Origin: Symbiodinium natans
Taxonomy: Eukaryota > Sar > Dinophyceae > Suessiales > Symbiodiniaceae
Reading direction: 5' to 3'
DNA length: 64,000 bases
NCBI GenBank assembly: GCA_905221605.1
Contig: CAJNDS010000402.1
Location: forward strand, 577,818 to 641,817
The notes below the pieces were generated by a model. It saw only the letters and a list, made by a program, of their open reading frames with translations. It did no database searches and was not told the DNA's origin. Shown piece by piece: positions 1-9,862 of the stretch. The translations under genes were made by a program, and so were the position numbers. Each line of letters starts with the position of its first letter. Positions within the stretch are counted from its first letter, which is position 1.

Positions 1-720
1 TCCGCAGTTCGATCCGACAAGTCGGACAGTAAAGATCTTCGTTCCCTTTATTTCGTGTGGGGCGCCTGTGAGTGGAGAGGTCTCGCGATTGCCCGCGATT
101 GCATCCTGGGAAATCAGAAGGCTCGCCCACCAAGGCTGCAAGGTCAGTCCGACTTCTTCAGTGTGTTTGGGAACCGTCTTGTTTTGTTTGAGCTCCGTGG
201 TACGAGGACATGAGACAAGTTCTTTTTCAACATTGCCCCCCATGCCGCGTGCCATGAAACTTGTCTGGAAGCCTGCCACTTGACAGTAGATAATTGCCGA
301 CGCGCTACTCCGAAATATTTTTCTGGCACCCAAGCAAACTGAGCAGAATGAAGCGCAACGATGCAGCTTGCGCAGTAATACACTCCTCACACACCTGCGC
401 TGGTCGTTTCGATCGACCTGACGCAAGGTCGAAGTAGGAACAAAGGAGGCGCTCCGTGCCATTCTGTCTCTCAGAATCCTTTGATACACCTGTCAGGATC
501 GACCAGTGCCTGGAGCAGGACGTCTGGTACCTGAGGTGCAGTCTGCTTGCTTTGCTTGCCCTCTTGTGGTGATTTTTTTGGGATTGACACAAGCATGAAA
601 ACTACCCATAAAGTTGAAGAAAGGCTCAGACTGCTGACATGATTTGCACACAGCCGTTCCAGTGAGAAGCGAACACCAGAATCTCCCGAGTTTGAGGAGG
701 CTCGACACCAGGAACTCTGA
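1..720 (+). CDS. 3' part of a small multi-exon gene of unknown function
   Basis: The window opens inside an exon. Bases 1-142 are open in frame 1 for 47 codons and end at a donor (CAAG then GTCAGT, phase 1). A second exon at 475-535 follows a pyrimidine-rich acceptor (TCTGTCTCTCAG), starts in the matching phase and ends at GTGCAG in phase 2. A third at 654-720 follows CACACAG, fits that phase and ends in TGA. Joined, they give an 89-residue C-terminal piece with an acidic, Arg-rich tail (SSEKRTPESPEFEEARHQEL). No family is recognised. An alternative second exon at 287-342 would end the protein earlier. The evidence is open frame plus three matching splice phases, with no homology. Confidence 0.4.
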
Positions 721-1106
721 AGATCTATGAAGCATCAATGCAGCATGTGCCAATCCCCAGACTCCTCGCAAAGCTGCTGCGGGGAAGCGAGGCAGCCTGT
801 ACCGGGGTATGGGAAGGTCTGAAGCATTCAGATGCATTGTGCCAGTGCTTCTGGCATCGGAGGTGGTATCGGAGGCTAGTGCAGACGGAGTTCTCCAAGG
901 GAGTCTAAACTTGGTCGTAACTTTTCATATCTGGCCGTTGCGACAGTCAGAGTCAGAGGTTGGCAAGAGTGTTTGGTAAAGTGCCCGGAACAGTCGCCGG
1001 GTACCATGTTTCGGAGCCCAAGTGTGAAACTTAATCGCGAAACATTTCTGGCTCAACAGCTCTTGAATGGGTGGGCTTCCCCCCCCATCGAGCAACTCTG
1101 CCGCAG

Positions 1107-2027
1107 CAAAGAGAGACACATCGGTTCAGGGCGAACAGATGCTGGAAAGCCTGCGGCTGAAACGTCTGCAAGCCTGGGTTTAGGGATGTTGTACAGCAAG
1201 GCGGAAAGAGTGATGAATCGAGCCATCATCATCACTTGGCTCGCGGTTGCAGCCGCAAATCCTGCCGCCCCTTGGCGGCAGATTGTGTTTAGCAGGCCCA
1301 CGCGCTTGCAATAACTTGTAATTGCACTAGGCCTGCTTGCGTATCAGGACGTTGTTGTAAAGCGATAGAGTGTCTCACGCAACTTAGCCTTCCGGGCACA
1401 TGTATGTTCATGAAATGGCCTGCGCTTTGCACTCCTCAACAGACATCCACGGCAACCAGCTGATGGAATGCAGCAAGCTCAGCAAGGAGAGCAGTCCGCA
1501 AGTCACCCCAAGGAAGTCCAGAGCGATGCGAAGCTGTCGCAAAAGCCGCTTGATCTGATTGAGGTTATGTGACTTATGTGCCTTTTTTCCACTGAGAGGG
1601 ATTTCAAGGGCTGCCATTTTGCCATTCAGCGGTTTTCCTGGTTGAAGATGGTTGTCTCCCTGAAACTTGAAACAGAGTACCTCATGCCGCCAGGTTTGAC
1701 TACGGCGCATTTGATCAGATCACGGCACAGCTTAATCCACAGAAGCTTGAGGACAGCATGCTGCAGGCGCGACGGCAGAAGGGGCGGGTTTGCAGGAGAT
1801 CTGCACTGCACTTCCGTGAACATGTTTCTGTATCAACGCCAGGTAAGTTCCCCGAAAACAAGCAGTCTTGATGAACCGCCACAGCATCATCGGGATGCGA
1901 CACATCTAGAATTCCACGTGTTGCGTTCCTGTATGCAGACAACTCGTCGACCTGAAGTCTCTGCTTGACAGACTTGCAGTTCCAGGCTGAAGAAGTACCG
2001 GTACCTAACGTGCCGAACTCGTCTTAG
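1107..2027 (+). CDS. Multi-exon gene of unknown function, 5' end uncertain
   Basis: The best exons are 1443-1563 (about 40 codons, Gln- and Ser-rich), 1694-1842 (50 codons, containing FDYGAFDQITAQL) and 1972-2027 (17 codons, ending PVPNVPNSS then TAG). The 1842/1843 donor is GTAAGT, the strongest kind. The first junction works only if one G is shared by both exon ends, so the intron can be read as GGT...AG or GT...AGG. An upstream exon at 1107-1177 (QGEQMLESLRLKRLQAW) probably belongs to the gene, but its link to 1443 is unresolved. No domain is recognised. The opposite strand over 1408-1710 is also open, but I take it to be antisense. Confidence 0.45.
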
Positions 2028-2075
2028 GCCCAAGACTTGCAGCGCAAGTCACATCACACACCTGCCGGCGAGGCG

Positions 2076-2279
2076 ATGACGTCGGACGGGGCGGGCAAGA
2101 ACGATGCAGTGAAAAACATGCTTGCGAAGCTCAAGAAATTTGCTAAGGCCTGCGGACTGCTGATTTTTCAATGGCCGTGCAAAGAGAGACACGAAGCCCT
2201 CAGAAGTAGGGTCTTGTTGAGTCTTTTCAATGCCGAATTGCTCAGAGCTAAGGGTAACTTGCGGTGTCTGTCAGGATGA
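2076..2279 (+). CDS. Small ORF with Lys-rich N-terminus
   Basis: ATG at 2076 opens 67 codons to TGA at 2277. It begins 49 bases after the preceding gene's stop, and an acceptor-like CTTGCAG at 2036-2042 could receive a spliced leader. The N-terminal 24 residues (MTSDGAGKNDAVKNMLAKLK...) are hydrophilic and helical. A possible GC donor follows them at 2148, with a possible acceptor at 2185, so residues of the middle part may be intronic. No known family. Confidence is limited by the short length. Confidence 0.3.
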   Translation: MTSDGAGKNDAVKNMLAKLKKFAKACGLLIFQWPCKERHEALRSRVLLSLFNAELLRAKGNLRCLSG

Positions 2280-2709
2280 GCATGCCTGGCAGCAGCAGGC
2301 CGGAAAATGTCTCGGTCATCGGCTTTGGCCTGCAAGAGCCGTAGGAAGCTAAGCTCCTTGTACTTAGAATCCACGGGGGTCCACTAGAAAACTGGAGAGA
2401 ATATATCGATGTCTAGACGTCTTTCGGTCAACTTGTTGGGAGACATGTTTGTCCTGACTTCACCCAGCAACAGCAACTCCTACGACACGTCGGCTTGTTG
2501 CGATTGAATTGCGTAGGGTCGCCACGTATTCGGGGGCCATGTCCACATTCAATTTCTTTCACGCCCAAATTTTCCATTGGGAGGCCATCGATGCATTCCA
2601 CGGCCAGTTGATGCTGGGGCATGCATTGCTGTATGTGGAAGTTTCAGGATTCAGGATTGAGGCAGCACTAAAAAGTGCATTGGATGGATTCTAGACATGT
2701 TGGAAACAG

Positions 2710-3105
2710 ATGACAGTTGTAGATAAGACGATCCGTCTGAGCATTGCCTACAGTACGCAACTCCTCACTGGATTGAGATCTCAAGCGCCTACTGCCGTCC
2801 GTAGACTCCAGCAAACGGACATGGAACCTGTCATCCACACGAGCTCCTACTTGACCCATCGCCGAAGGTCTCAGAAAAAGTTTCAGGGTTACTCAGGCTT
2901 ACGTCTGAAGGTTTTTAAGAACGTTTCAATTCCGCTGAGGAGCGACTCCTGTGACAAGCTCGTGGAAGCAGCAGGGGAGGCGACCTTGAGCCTCCAGAGA
3001 GACGTTCAGGCCCTTGAATGGGAAGGGCAGGGTCGTTCTAGGAGCGTTCTGTTAGCTCTTCAGCAGTTTTCAGACCTTTCGGATTTGGGAGTTTTCCCTT
3101 CTTGA
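2710..3105 (+). CDS. Uncharacterised 131-residue ORF
   Basis: ATG at 2710 opens 131 codons to TGA at 3103. The C-terminal third reads as amphipathic helix (LVEAAGEATLSLQRDVQALE) and ends DLSDLGVFPS. It has no recognisable domain, signal peptide or membrane segment. It is either a single-exon gene or several exons read through; acceptor-like AG sites occur inside, for example before 2911. It lies on the same strand as its neighbours. Confidence 0.3.
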   Translation: MTVVDKTIRLSIAYSTQLLTGLRSQAPTAVRRLQQTDMEPVIHTSSYLTHRRRSQKKFQGYSGLRLKVFKNVSIPLRSDSCDKLVEAAGEATLSLQRDVQALEWEGQGRSRSVLLALQQFSDLSDLGVFPS

Positions 3106-3233
3106 ACGGCTTCTGTGATCGCCTGCGAAAGAGCAGGAGGTCTTGAACCTTCGGGTTCTCGCGGGATCACTTGCGCCTAGCCGTCCTTGAGCCTGACACA
3201 TGTAGAAGGCGGAGCGCTCTTGAACAGGCAATC

Positions 3234-3475
3234 ATGTCAATCCTCACTGTGAGGAGCTTTAATTGTTGTGAGTCGAAGGGTTGACATTGGAGCTGTGTGT
3301 TGCGGCACGGCCAAGAAGATCGTGTAGGGTCAAGGGAAATCACAGCTTTACTGCCATACTTCTTGGCTTCGTGACAACACATGGTGCCTCTTCACAGGAG
3401 CAGCGAATCAAGCCGTTTGAAGAAGATGGGGGCTGCGTTAGCCAGCTCAGCCAGAGCATCAAGCCCCTCAGCTGA
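3234..3475 (+). CDS. Very small two-exon gene
   Basis: ATG at 3234 lies a few bases after an acceptor-like GAACAG. It opens 15 codons (MSILTVRSFNCCESK) to a GGTTGA donor at 3279. The second exon, 3398-3475, follows CTTCACAG in the matching phase, gives 25 codons (starting EQRIKPFEEDGG) and ends in TGA. The intron is about 119 bases and shares a G at both exon ends. The product of about 40 residues is acidic then hydrophilic. No family is recognised, and other exons in between cannot be excluded. Confidence 0.3.
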
Positions 3476-3992
3476 GAATGTGGCACCGTGGTACTGTGCC
3501 TGTGTGTTTGTGTCTGTGTCTGTGCGTGTGCTCTGATTGTTAATGCTTACCACGCTTGGACATCACATGGAAGTACCTCCCAAATGAAGAGGCTTCCATG
3601 ATGGTGGCAATGGCTAATCTTAGGAGACGTCCTGGGCACGCAGCTGCTACTTACAAGTGCTAGATTGCGAGTTGTTTCCAGTGATATCGTGCAAGTAAGA
3701 TGCTCGGAATCCGTGCAAAGGAAGACGATGACAATGTGCATAATGTGCGTAATGCACACAAGCCAGCTCACGGCTCTCTTTGCAGAAGCCAACCTGATCT
3801 GTGTACTTTGTGCAGGTCTTCTGCCAAATTCTGGCCAAATTGTCGGTCGTGAGGGTCCACACTCTTCGTGAATACGATAAAGCATCCTTTCGTCACTTTC
3901 GTCTATGCGTCTGACACCTTCTGGAACGCAAGGTTAACCATGAGCGTAGTGCTCAAGTTAAACCTGCAAAAGGTGTGCGCTTTTCCTTGTCA

Positions 3993-4055
3993 TCGTGTGT
4001 CTGTGTCTGTGTCTGTGACTGTGACTGTGTCTGTGTCTGTGCGTGTGTGTGGGTG
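3993..4055 (+). repeat. TGTGTC/TGTGAC microsatellite
   Basis: Imperfect tandem hexamers TGTGTC and TGTGAC run for about 60 bases and end in GTGTGTGTGGGTG. A smaller relative (TGTGTTTGTGTCTGTGTC) lies at 3500-3530. The tract probably lies in an intron or spacer upstream of the exon at 4085. Confidence 0.8.
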
Positions 4056-4084
4056 ATAACAGACCGCCCTCCGTAAGGTCCGAG

Positions 4085-4215
4085 ATGCAAAAGAAGTTGG
4101 GGGATGAGCACGGTGTCTTGGCCAGTTTTGGAAGCAACCATTCCAGAAGCCAGTTTGCCGAAACCAAGGCTTCCATGGCTTGGGTGCCGCCGTGGCATAC
4201 GCAACCCAACAGCAG
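4085..4215 (+). CDS. Candidate internal or first exon, unknown protein
   Basis: ATG at 4085, directly after an AG, opens 43 codons (starting MQKKLGDEHGVLASFGSN). The frame ends at a donor, CAGCAG then GTATCA, in phase 2. A following acceptor (TTCTCTCCAG, near 4414) starts an open segment in the fitting phase (AIGRFRHACDVSVPLAKSS then TGA at 4475). Together they could make a small gene. No family is recognised; the evidence is frame and splice signals only. Confidence 0.3.
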
Positions 4216-4538
4216 GTATCATAAGGGTTGCCCAAATGTGGCCTTTCGGAAAAAGTTGCTGGATGCCTGCGGCCTTGTCGGCTTTAGATGTTTTAGGCTT
4301 GCGTCTGCTACATAGAGACACGGTGTTTTCAAGCGAGGGTGCAGCATGCATGGCCTCAACAATTGCATGCAAGACTCTTTGCCGAACATGGCTGACTTGT
4401 CTCTTCTCTCCAGCGCCATTGGACGGTTTAGGCACGCATGTGATGTGTCCGTGCCCCTTGCAAAATCAAGCTGAGGTTGCCATGATGGGTGCCAACTATG
4501 GCTGTGAGTCAGAGGCTTCGTAAGCTGTTGTAGGTTGT

Positions 4539-4608
4539 ACAGTGAGTGTGTGTGTGTGTGTGTGTTTGTGTGTGGTGTGTGTGTGTGTGTGCGCGCGCGC
4601 GCGCACCA
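4539..4608 (+). repeat. (TG)n then (CG)n dinucleotide tract
   Basis: About 55 bases of nearly pure TG repeats, broken by TTTG and GG, pass directly into a (CG)7 run ending at 4608. Alternating purine-pyrimidine of this kind favours left-handed DNA. It lies in the spacer or intron before the gene at 4795. Confidence 0.8.
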
Positions 4609-4794
4609 CTGCCTTGGCTGCGCACATTCAGAAATTAGGACATCACGCAAGTCAATAATGTTCTGTGCGTCGGCCCCTTCATCATTTCATTTGCGGCAGC
4701 ACATCCCACCGAACGGGCAATCAAGCCGGAACCCTGCTAGCCGCTAGATGTCTGGACATGATGCTAAAGCAATCATGCCATCCCGCTGTCCTAG

Positions 4795-5390
4795 CCGCCG
4801 TTGAATCCAAAGCTCCCTGCATCTTCGGAAGAGCTCGCCAGTCGGGCATATCTGGCCTCAACTTGGAGGACGAGGCTGCTAGGCTCTGTGGAAAGGCGCG
4901 CGATGGAGTTCAGGGTCTTGAGGCTTGGAGTTCCAAGTGGCTTTTGGCCAGCCTCCGCACACGCAGCCTACCCAGTACCTAGCTTTTTGGTGCAGGCTGC
5001 CTACGAACGAGCAGAGGTGGCAGCAGAGAAGGCAGCCAAAGAGGCTGCCAAAGAGGCCGCAAAGAAGGCACAGCAAAAGAAAGGACCTGCAAAGGCCTCC
5101 ACGGAAGATGCCGCGAAGGCGCGTGGTGAAGGTTGCATGTATGCCTCACGAGTTGGGTGCAGTGATGCGGCATGTAGCGGAGTTTTGAGGCGGCATTTGC
5201 AAAATGATGTAAAATCAATGGTGTGATTTCTTGAGATTTTCTTGAGCATCAAACTAAAGCACGCAGAGCCTCTCAGAGTGTTCGCATTCCTTCGCCCCAA
5301 ACGCTCTCTCTTCTCTGGGTGCCAGGCATTCGCTTTGAGGAACCTGAGACGGTCAAAGCTGCTTGGCACGAACCTTCTCTTTGCGAATAA
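4795..5390 (+). CDS. Gene with Ala/Lys-rich helical exon
   Basis: Three exons join in phase. Exon 4795-4914 is 40 codons and ends at AGG then GTCTTG, phase 0. Exon 4996-5122 begins after TTTGGTGCAG and consists of Ala/Glu/Lys repeats (AAEKAAKEAAKEAAKKAQ). Exon 5326-5390 begins after TCTGGGTGCCAG and ends with TAA after FEEPETVKAAWHEPSLCE. The middle exon should form a long charged alpha-helix or coiled coil. No catalytic domain is seen, so a structural or nucleic-acid-associated role is a guess. With a GC donor at 5119 the last exon could instead be read in another frame (AFALRNLRRSK...). Confidence 0.45.
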
Positions 5391-5477
5391 GGTCTGTACC
5401 CAGGACCAACTTTATACTTGAACGGTGTTCTGTGCATTCCGGCTTTGCAGTGCACCGCCCTTGTTGGATCCACTAAG

Positions 5478-6201
5478 ATGTCACTTTTCAGAAACGGCAG
5501 AGCTAGAAACGCAGGCGCATTGAAATGCAGTCCGAAAGCCTCAAGCGTGTTTACAGGGTTTGCCAACGATTCGCCTTTCAGGGCCTAGAAGCTTTCCATT
5601 GCCGCGGTCCCTTTTTCTCTAGCCTTTTGGTGTTTCCGAGGGCTCGGAAAGTCAGCAAGATTTCTTCCATTCATGCAAGTCCTTTGTGTCGCGGGCCCGG
5701 AAAGCAATAATGGGTTTGAGTCCTTTGCTGAAAAAAGTTCTGCATTTTGCAGCGCAGGCGCTTGTGAACAGGAATGCTGTAGATTGCAGGGTTTTTACAG
5801 CCAGGAAAGGACCGCGAAGGTCAGAAGAATGGCAAAAGGGTCGGCAAGTTGCCCGTCACCCACTGTAGTCTGCAAGACCTCCCAATGTCAAGAAGGGACT
5901 GCACCAGCCTGTCCTGTGCCAGTCACAAGATAAAGCCTTCTTGGCGTCGTAGCCTAGGCAGAGCTTCCCAGCATACCTGGTTGCCGTCCTCGCGGCTGCA
6001 CTCCTCACCGGCTTTTTCGTGTCAGCGGTGGCTGGAGCGGATGAGTTCAGGGTTCAGGGTACGGAGGTCTCAGAGTGAGATGCGATTCTCGGGCCCTGTC
6101 AGGTCAAGACCTCAGATTACCATTTTCAGGGTTGAAACGAGAGAGAGAGGGTGGAAACCCTGGCTTCCCCAGCAGAAGAAGACGAGAGTGTGCTGAGATA
6201 A
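5478..6201 (+). CDS. Probable small membrane protein gene
   Basis: ATG at 5478 follows an acceptor-like GGCTTTGCAG and opens 36 codons (MSLFRNGRARNAGALK...). Downstream, exon 5972-6051 follows AGCTTCCCAG and encodes one clear hydrophobic helix (YLVAVLAAALLTGFFVSAVAG) ending at AGG then GTTCAG. A final segment near 6142-6201 reads ERVETLASPAEEDESVLR and ends in TAA. Exons between 5590 and 5971 are not resolved; the frame starting near 5800 (GKDREGQKNGKRVGK) is one candidate. The membrane helix is the most reliable part, and the gene boundaries are inferred. Confidence 0.35.
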
Positions 6202-6290
6202 TAGCAGCAGTCCAGAAGCCGTCAGCCCTCAAATCATGGAGCTCAAGACCTTGGTAGAATGATCTAAGCAGCGAATCATATGGAGCTACA

Positions 6291-6916
6291 ATGACTTTGC
6301 AACAAAATCTGGCGTGTGACCTTAGTGATTCGCAGCAGCCTGCTGCTGCAGCCCCGAAACATAATCCAAACATCATCAAGCGGGAATCAGCCAAATGGGA
6401 AATCTTGTGCCAGAATCGGCATCAAAAAAACAGCCTAGGTGGTGTGGGTAAGTTCCCGGCGAAAGCGTGAGGTGATTGCTCTGCGCCCCTTGGCACAACA
6501 TTGAATTGAAGATAGCAAGGCCTGGCTGTCACTTGCTTGTAAGGAAGTTTGGACGAGGCCCAAAATCTGGTGACGCCGAACATACAAGACCAGAATTTGA
6601 GAGGGTCCGTGCAAAAACTGAGGGAATAGCGAACAAGCCTAAGGTTCAGATGAAGGTTGCCCACTTTGCGACTGAGCGGGGTTTTCATGCACTACTTCCC
6701 AGCTGTGGCATTTCCAGCCGGTGAGTGAGTGTCAGACTCCAGAAGCATGGCCAGTCCCTGGATACGGACAGCCAGGGCATCGCCCAGCAGTTAGCTGAGC
6801 AGTTTTTTCTGGAGGCTGCGCGCACAAGTCAGTTTACTTCTGCCCTTGCTTCACTCAGTGACTTGGACGATTCTCGATCTCAACATGTAGCTTTGGTGGC
6901 CGGCCTGGGTGCATAG
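6291..6916 (+). CDS. Three-exon gene, 168-residue unknown protein
   Basis: This is one of the cleanest motif-free models. ATG at 6291 lies 90 bases after the previous stop. Exon 6291-6447 (52 codons) ends at GTAAGT. Exon 6516-6720 (68 codons) starts in matching phase and ends at GTGAGT. Exon 6772-6916 starts in matching phase and ends in TAG. The introns are only 68 and 51 bases. The product is soluble and basic in the middle (LLVRKFGRGPKSGD). It has a helical C-terminus (QGIAQQLAEQFFLEAARTSQ) and ends HVALVAGLGA. No family is recognised. The frame stays open for 53 codons beyond the TAG. Confidence 0.55.
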
Positions 6917-7959
6917 ACAGGATGCTTCCATTTCACGGTGCATCTTAGTTCACATACCAAGAAAACCAGGCCGTCCGAATTAGCATCTGACCGCGGCAAA
7001 AAGCTGCGGTGTCCAGATTTCAGTACCAGGCGTGCAGCGCTAGACGCACCGACTGATGTCTTTGCCGCCAGTTTGTGATGCAATGTGCTGGCAGTCAGCT
7101 TACTTGTGAGCTAGATAGACGTGCTTTCAACGGCTCTTGTGCGTAATTACTTGAGGCGTTTCGTGAACCCTCCTCAATGTCCCTCAGCCCATTGACCCAG
7201 GCACTCGGCTCTCCAGCAAGCGCTTAAGGACCTGCCTGGAAGGACATTGGCATGCAGGGCGTGCAGGGTAGACTTTGGATTCTAGTAAGGCGGGGGAGGG
7301 GTTCCGGTGGGAGCTCGTTGCAAAAGTTGCACCCGATGTCCTGTTAGAGTCTGGTCTGTGCCGGTCATCCTTGGAACCTTGTCCGGAAATGCGTAGAATA
7401 CATGGAACCTCGCTGCCCGCGAGTTCTCTATCTTCTTTCCCGAAGCCGCAGGTCACAGGTTGGCCGAGAATGGGAAGCGATGTGTCGCTCAGGACAACGT
7501 CATGCGCAGAGCAGCAAGCCAACTGCATTGTCAGCGTAGTCAGCGTAGCCCAGCAGCACGGTAGCGATCTTGGTGGCCCGTGTCGCTTCTTCACAGGACC
7601 CTTTTGGCCACGACAGATGAAGGGCTTGAAATATGCTTGAAGCCTCAGGCGTGATTGTTTGTGAAACAAGTGGGCCGCCATCGCAAAACGGAAATTGGAT
7701 ACCGACAGTTGCCCTGGCATTCCCTGAGTGGCTTTAGCGTGCAGGCCCGGCCCTGGCATGTCTGTAGCTCATACTTGATGCATGAGCTTGCTTTCGCAGT
7801 ACGAATCGTTTTTCCCCGAAGCCACAAACGCTCGTTCTCCAGCTCATGTGTCGTGACAATGTCTTGACTGGTGCGCCGAGCAGCTGTTTTGGCCCGGATG
7901 CGCCGGGGCCTCATGGCCACTCGACATCGTAAAACAGAAGCACAAAGCCAGCTTCAATC
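6917..7959. other. Spacer with no firm gene
   Basis: Several frames are open for 60-190 codons on both strands (for example minus 7184-7759), but none shows consistent splice phases or a recognisable motif. The stretch 6917-7078 continues the frame of the preceding gene after its stop. I see no repeat or RNA gene. Confidence 0.4.
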
Positions 7960-8562
7960 ATGCGGAAGTTGGAGCAAGTCGCCGGTGCAATAGCGTGCAT
8001 CCAGACATGCCGTCAGCGTAAAACAGGCACGCAACTTCAGGTAGCGTGCAGATTGAGAAAGTAGAGACCGATGGCATATCGGCCGGGGCGCGGGTTGGAC
8101 AAGGAGGCCAAAACTCCGGAGCACACATTGTAGCCATGACCCTGAATTCATCACTTTCCCGTGCCACACACTTATGAACCGCTGCACAAGGTCGCCGAAT
8201 CTCATGTCAAAGAGCCGGGCTGTTTGCGACGGCTGCATGATTTGTGCACTAGGGACCAGGACTTCACATAGCGATACCCTGATACCAATATCAGCTCAAT
8301 CAGAGCAGCAGCTGTGATCAGAATCGCAGAGAGTGATCTGAGGGCGTAGTTTATTGCTTTGCACCAGGCGGTGAAGCGCCTACGCGAGCGCCGCGAGGCC
8401 CAGCCCGAAAAAAAGGCATAGCCCAAACCCAAGCAGTGCCCCAAAAGGGCTCCCAAAAGGGCCAACAGTTCCTCAAAAGCATCGGGGAGCGGAGAGGCCG
8501 ATGCCCTGGGTCTGCCTACAGAGGACCTCTCAGAGCAGGCGCGATCCCCGGATTGGGAATGA
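7960..8562 (+). CDS. Gene with Lys/Arg- and Ser-rich C-terminus
   Basis: ATG at 7960 opens 27 codons (MRKLEQVAGAIACIQTCR...) to CAG then GTAGCG, phase 0. An exon starting near 8190 after GCTGCACAAG fits that phase (VAESHVKEPGCLRRLHDL). A further exon begins at 8368 after TTTGCACCAG (AVKRLRERREAQPEKKA). That frame meets TAG at 8419 and then stays open to TGA at 8560, giving a basic then Ser/Glu-rich tail (KRAPKRANSSSKASGSGEAD). The TAG is either a true stop, part of a very small intron, or a sequence error. No family is recognised. Confidence 0.4.
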
Positions 8563-8641
8563 GAGGATCCTTCAAAATCTCAGAGGAAGCATTTGCGAAC
8601 TTATTGGCAAAGCTTTCTAGCTGGAGCCCCACCATTTAGGG

Positions 8642-8890
8642 ATGCAGCTAGCATCAGATAGGCAGGGAAGGGCGCAGCTCGCAACATTCGCCGTCTCACC
8701 GTTCTGTCAGTGTTCTGCCCTTGAAAAGCTGTTGTTAAAGATACCCCAACGACCCCCCAGACACCCGATGTCGAATCATCTTCGAGGCGAACCTCTTGTT
8801 GGGCAATGGCGCCAGGAAGGCCCTGAGCAGAGCCTTGCCCGGTTGAGGATTGTATGTGACTGCACAATGTCGCCGTGTTTAGTTCACTGA
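8642..8890 (+). CDS. 82-residue ORF, 80 bases after previous stop
   Basis: ATG at 8642 opens 82 codons to TGA at 8888. The sequence is mixed hydrophilic with a Cys-rich patch near residue 33 (PFCQCSALEKLLLK). An overlapping open exon ends at a perfect GTGAGT donor near 8967 (PSQLALCRSLDV), so the gene may be spliced, with an intron of about 41 bases from 8842 to 8882. The correct frame after 8883 is undecided. No family is recognised. Confidence 0.3.
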   Translation: MQLASDRQGRAQLATFAVSPFCQCSALEKLLLKIPQRPPRHPMSNHLRGEPLVGQWRQEGPEQSLARLRIVCDCTMSPCLVH

Positions 8891-9616
8891 ACCTGCTGCG
8901 GCTGTTACACTCCCGAAGTCCATCCCAAGCCAGCTGGCCCTGTGCAGGTCGCTAGATGTGGTGAGTGCTCGCGGCCACTGGAACCAGAAGTTGCAACTTG
9001 GCGCTATGGATGTCTGCACCCGCATGATAATAACATATGTGCGTATGTCTGTCGGTCTGTCACTTCGGCTTCGCTGAACCTCCCATAAAGCCTGGAGGAT
9101 ATCCGAGCTTGTCTCTGATACCTGGTGCCTGTGCACGCCAATCGAAGCTCTCCTTGACCCGGGCTTTTACCTCAATTATTAATACTTGCCTTTCTGTTGT
9201 TCTCGCTGCTTGTATTTAGGTTCTGGTCGACGTGGGTCTCGAAGCACCAATCGGTCCTTTTGATCTAGGGGTTTGGAAGGGGCTCGGAGATGGTCCCTAT
9301 GCCAACTTGCCCTGAGGGCCAATATAATATATGGTTTGGCCTTGATGGCCTTGTGGGTGTAGGGTCTCTGGGGTCTTCCTGTTGTCTTTTGTCTCTGAAG
9401 CTTTGCGGAATGCCTCAAGGGCACTCGACTGCAAGACCCAACACGTTCACCCCAAAACCCTGAGCTCTCGAACCCCAATCCTTCCCAGCTCGGAGAAGTT
9501 CTGAGGTCGCCGTTGGTCGGCAGCGCTGCGTGCGCTGTGCTGGCCCTGTCGCGAAGTCGGCGAAGCTGGTGACCGAAGGACGCTGGCATCCAGGGAGAAG
9601 GGCTGTAAAACCCCAC

Positions 9617-9617
<1 letters not shown>

Positions 9618-9691
<74 letters not shown>

Positions 9692-9705
9692 ACCGCCCCC
9701 CCCCC
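9618..9705 (+). repeat. Homopolymer C tract, 74 bases, then C10
   Basis: Bases 9618-9691 are an unbroken run of C, followed by ACCG and ten more C. The run sits about 20 bases upstream of an acceptor (TTCTTGGAG) and an open Ser/Glu-rich exon, so it may act as an extreme polypyrimidine tract. Its exact length in the genome is doubtful, because such runs are often mis-sequenced. Confidence 0.9.
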
Positions 9706-9724
9706 TGTTGCTGAGTTCTTGGAG

Positions 9725-9784
9725 GAAGCCCGGCCTCAGAAGGCTCCGAAAGCTCAGAGAGCGAGTCGCCCAAAGCCAAGCGGG
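9725..9784 (+). CDS. Candidate Ser/Glu-rich exon
   Basis: After an acceptor at 9723-9724, one frame is open and acidic (SPASEGSESSESESPKAKR) and ends at a donor CGGG then GTTTGG. An upstream open segment after TTGTCTCTGAAG at about 9402 may belong to the same gene. Acidic Ser stretches followed by a basic patch are common in disordered nuclear proteins, but this is composition only. Confidence 0.3.
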
Positions 9785-9820
9785 GTTTGGGGTGGGAGGA
9801 AAGACCCAGCTCAGGGTTTA

Positions 9821-9862
9821 GGATTTAGGGTTTAGAGTTGAGGGTTCAGGGTTTAGGGTTTC
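9821..9862 (+). repeat. Telomere-like TTTAGGG block
   Basis: Degenerate GGGTTTAGGATTTAGGGTTTAGAG units run here on the G-rich strand. Similar blocks occur at 13047-13062, 14148-14163, 19177-19262 (C-rich strand), 54948-54957, 56757-56840, 57893-57930, 58935-58950 and 59046-59062. Arabidopsis-type TTTAGGG is the telomere repeat of dinoflagellates. These copies are interstitial and mostly lie in introns or spacers. Confidence 0.75.

Noticed and set aside
1408-1710. Minus-strand frame with a hydrophobic segment (LDFLGVTCGLLSLLSLL)
   Set aside because: It is antisense to the + exon at 1443-1563, which has matching splice phases on both sides.
8202-8867. Minus-strand frames that look like a two-helix membrane protein (ELLALLGALLGHCLGLG and SLSAILITAAALIELILV)
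   Set aside because: The + strand of the same bases has acceptor-bounded, phase-matched, Lys/Ser-rich exons, and every neighbouring model is on +. The hydrophobic minus reading is what antisense of Lys/Glu/Gln-rich codons gives.
9415-9835. Poly-Gly or poly-Pro proteins over the C74 run
   Set aside because: They are translations of a homopolymer with no conserved flanks.
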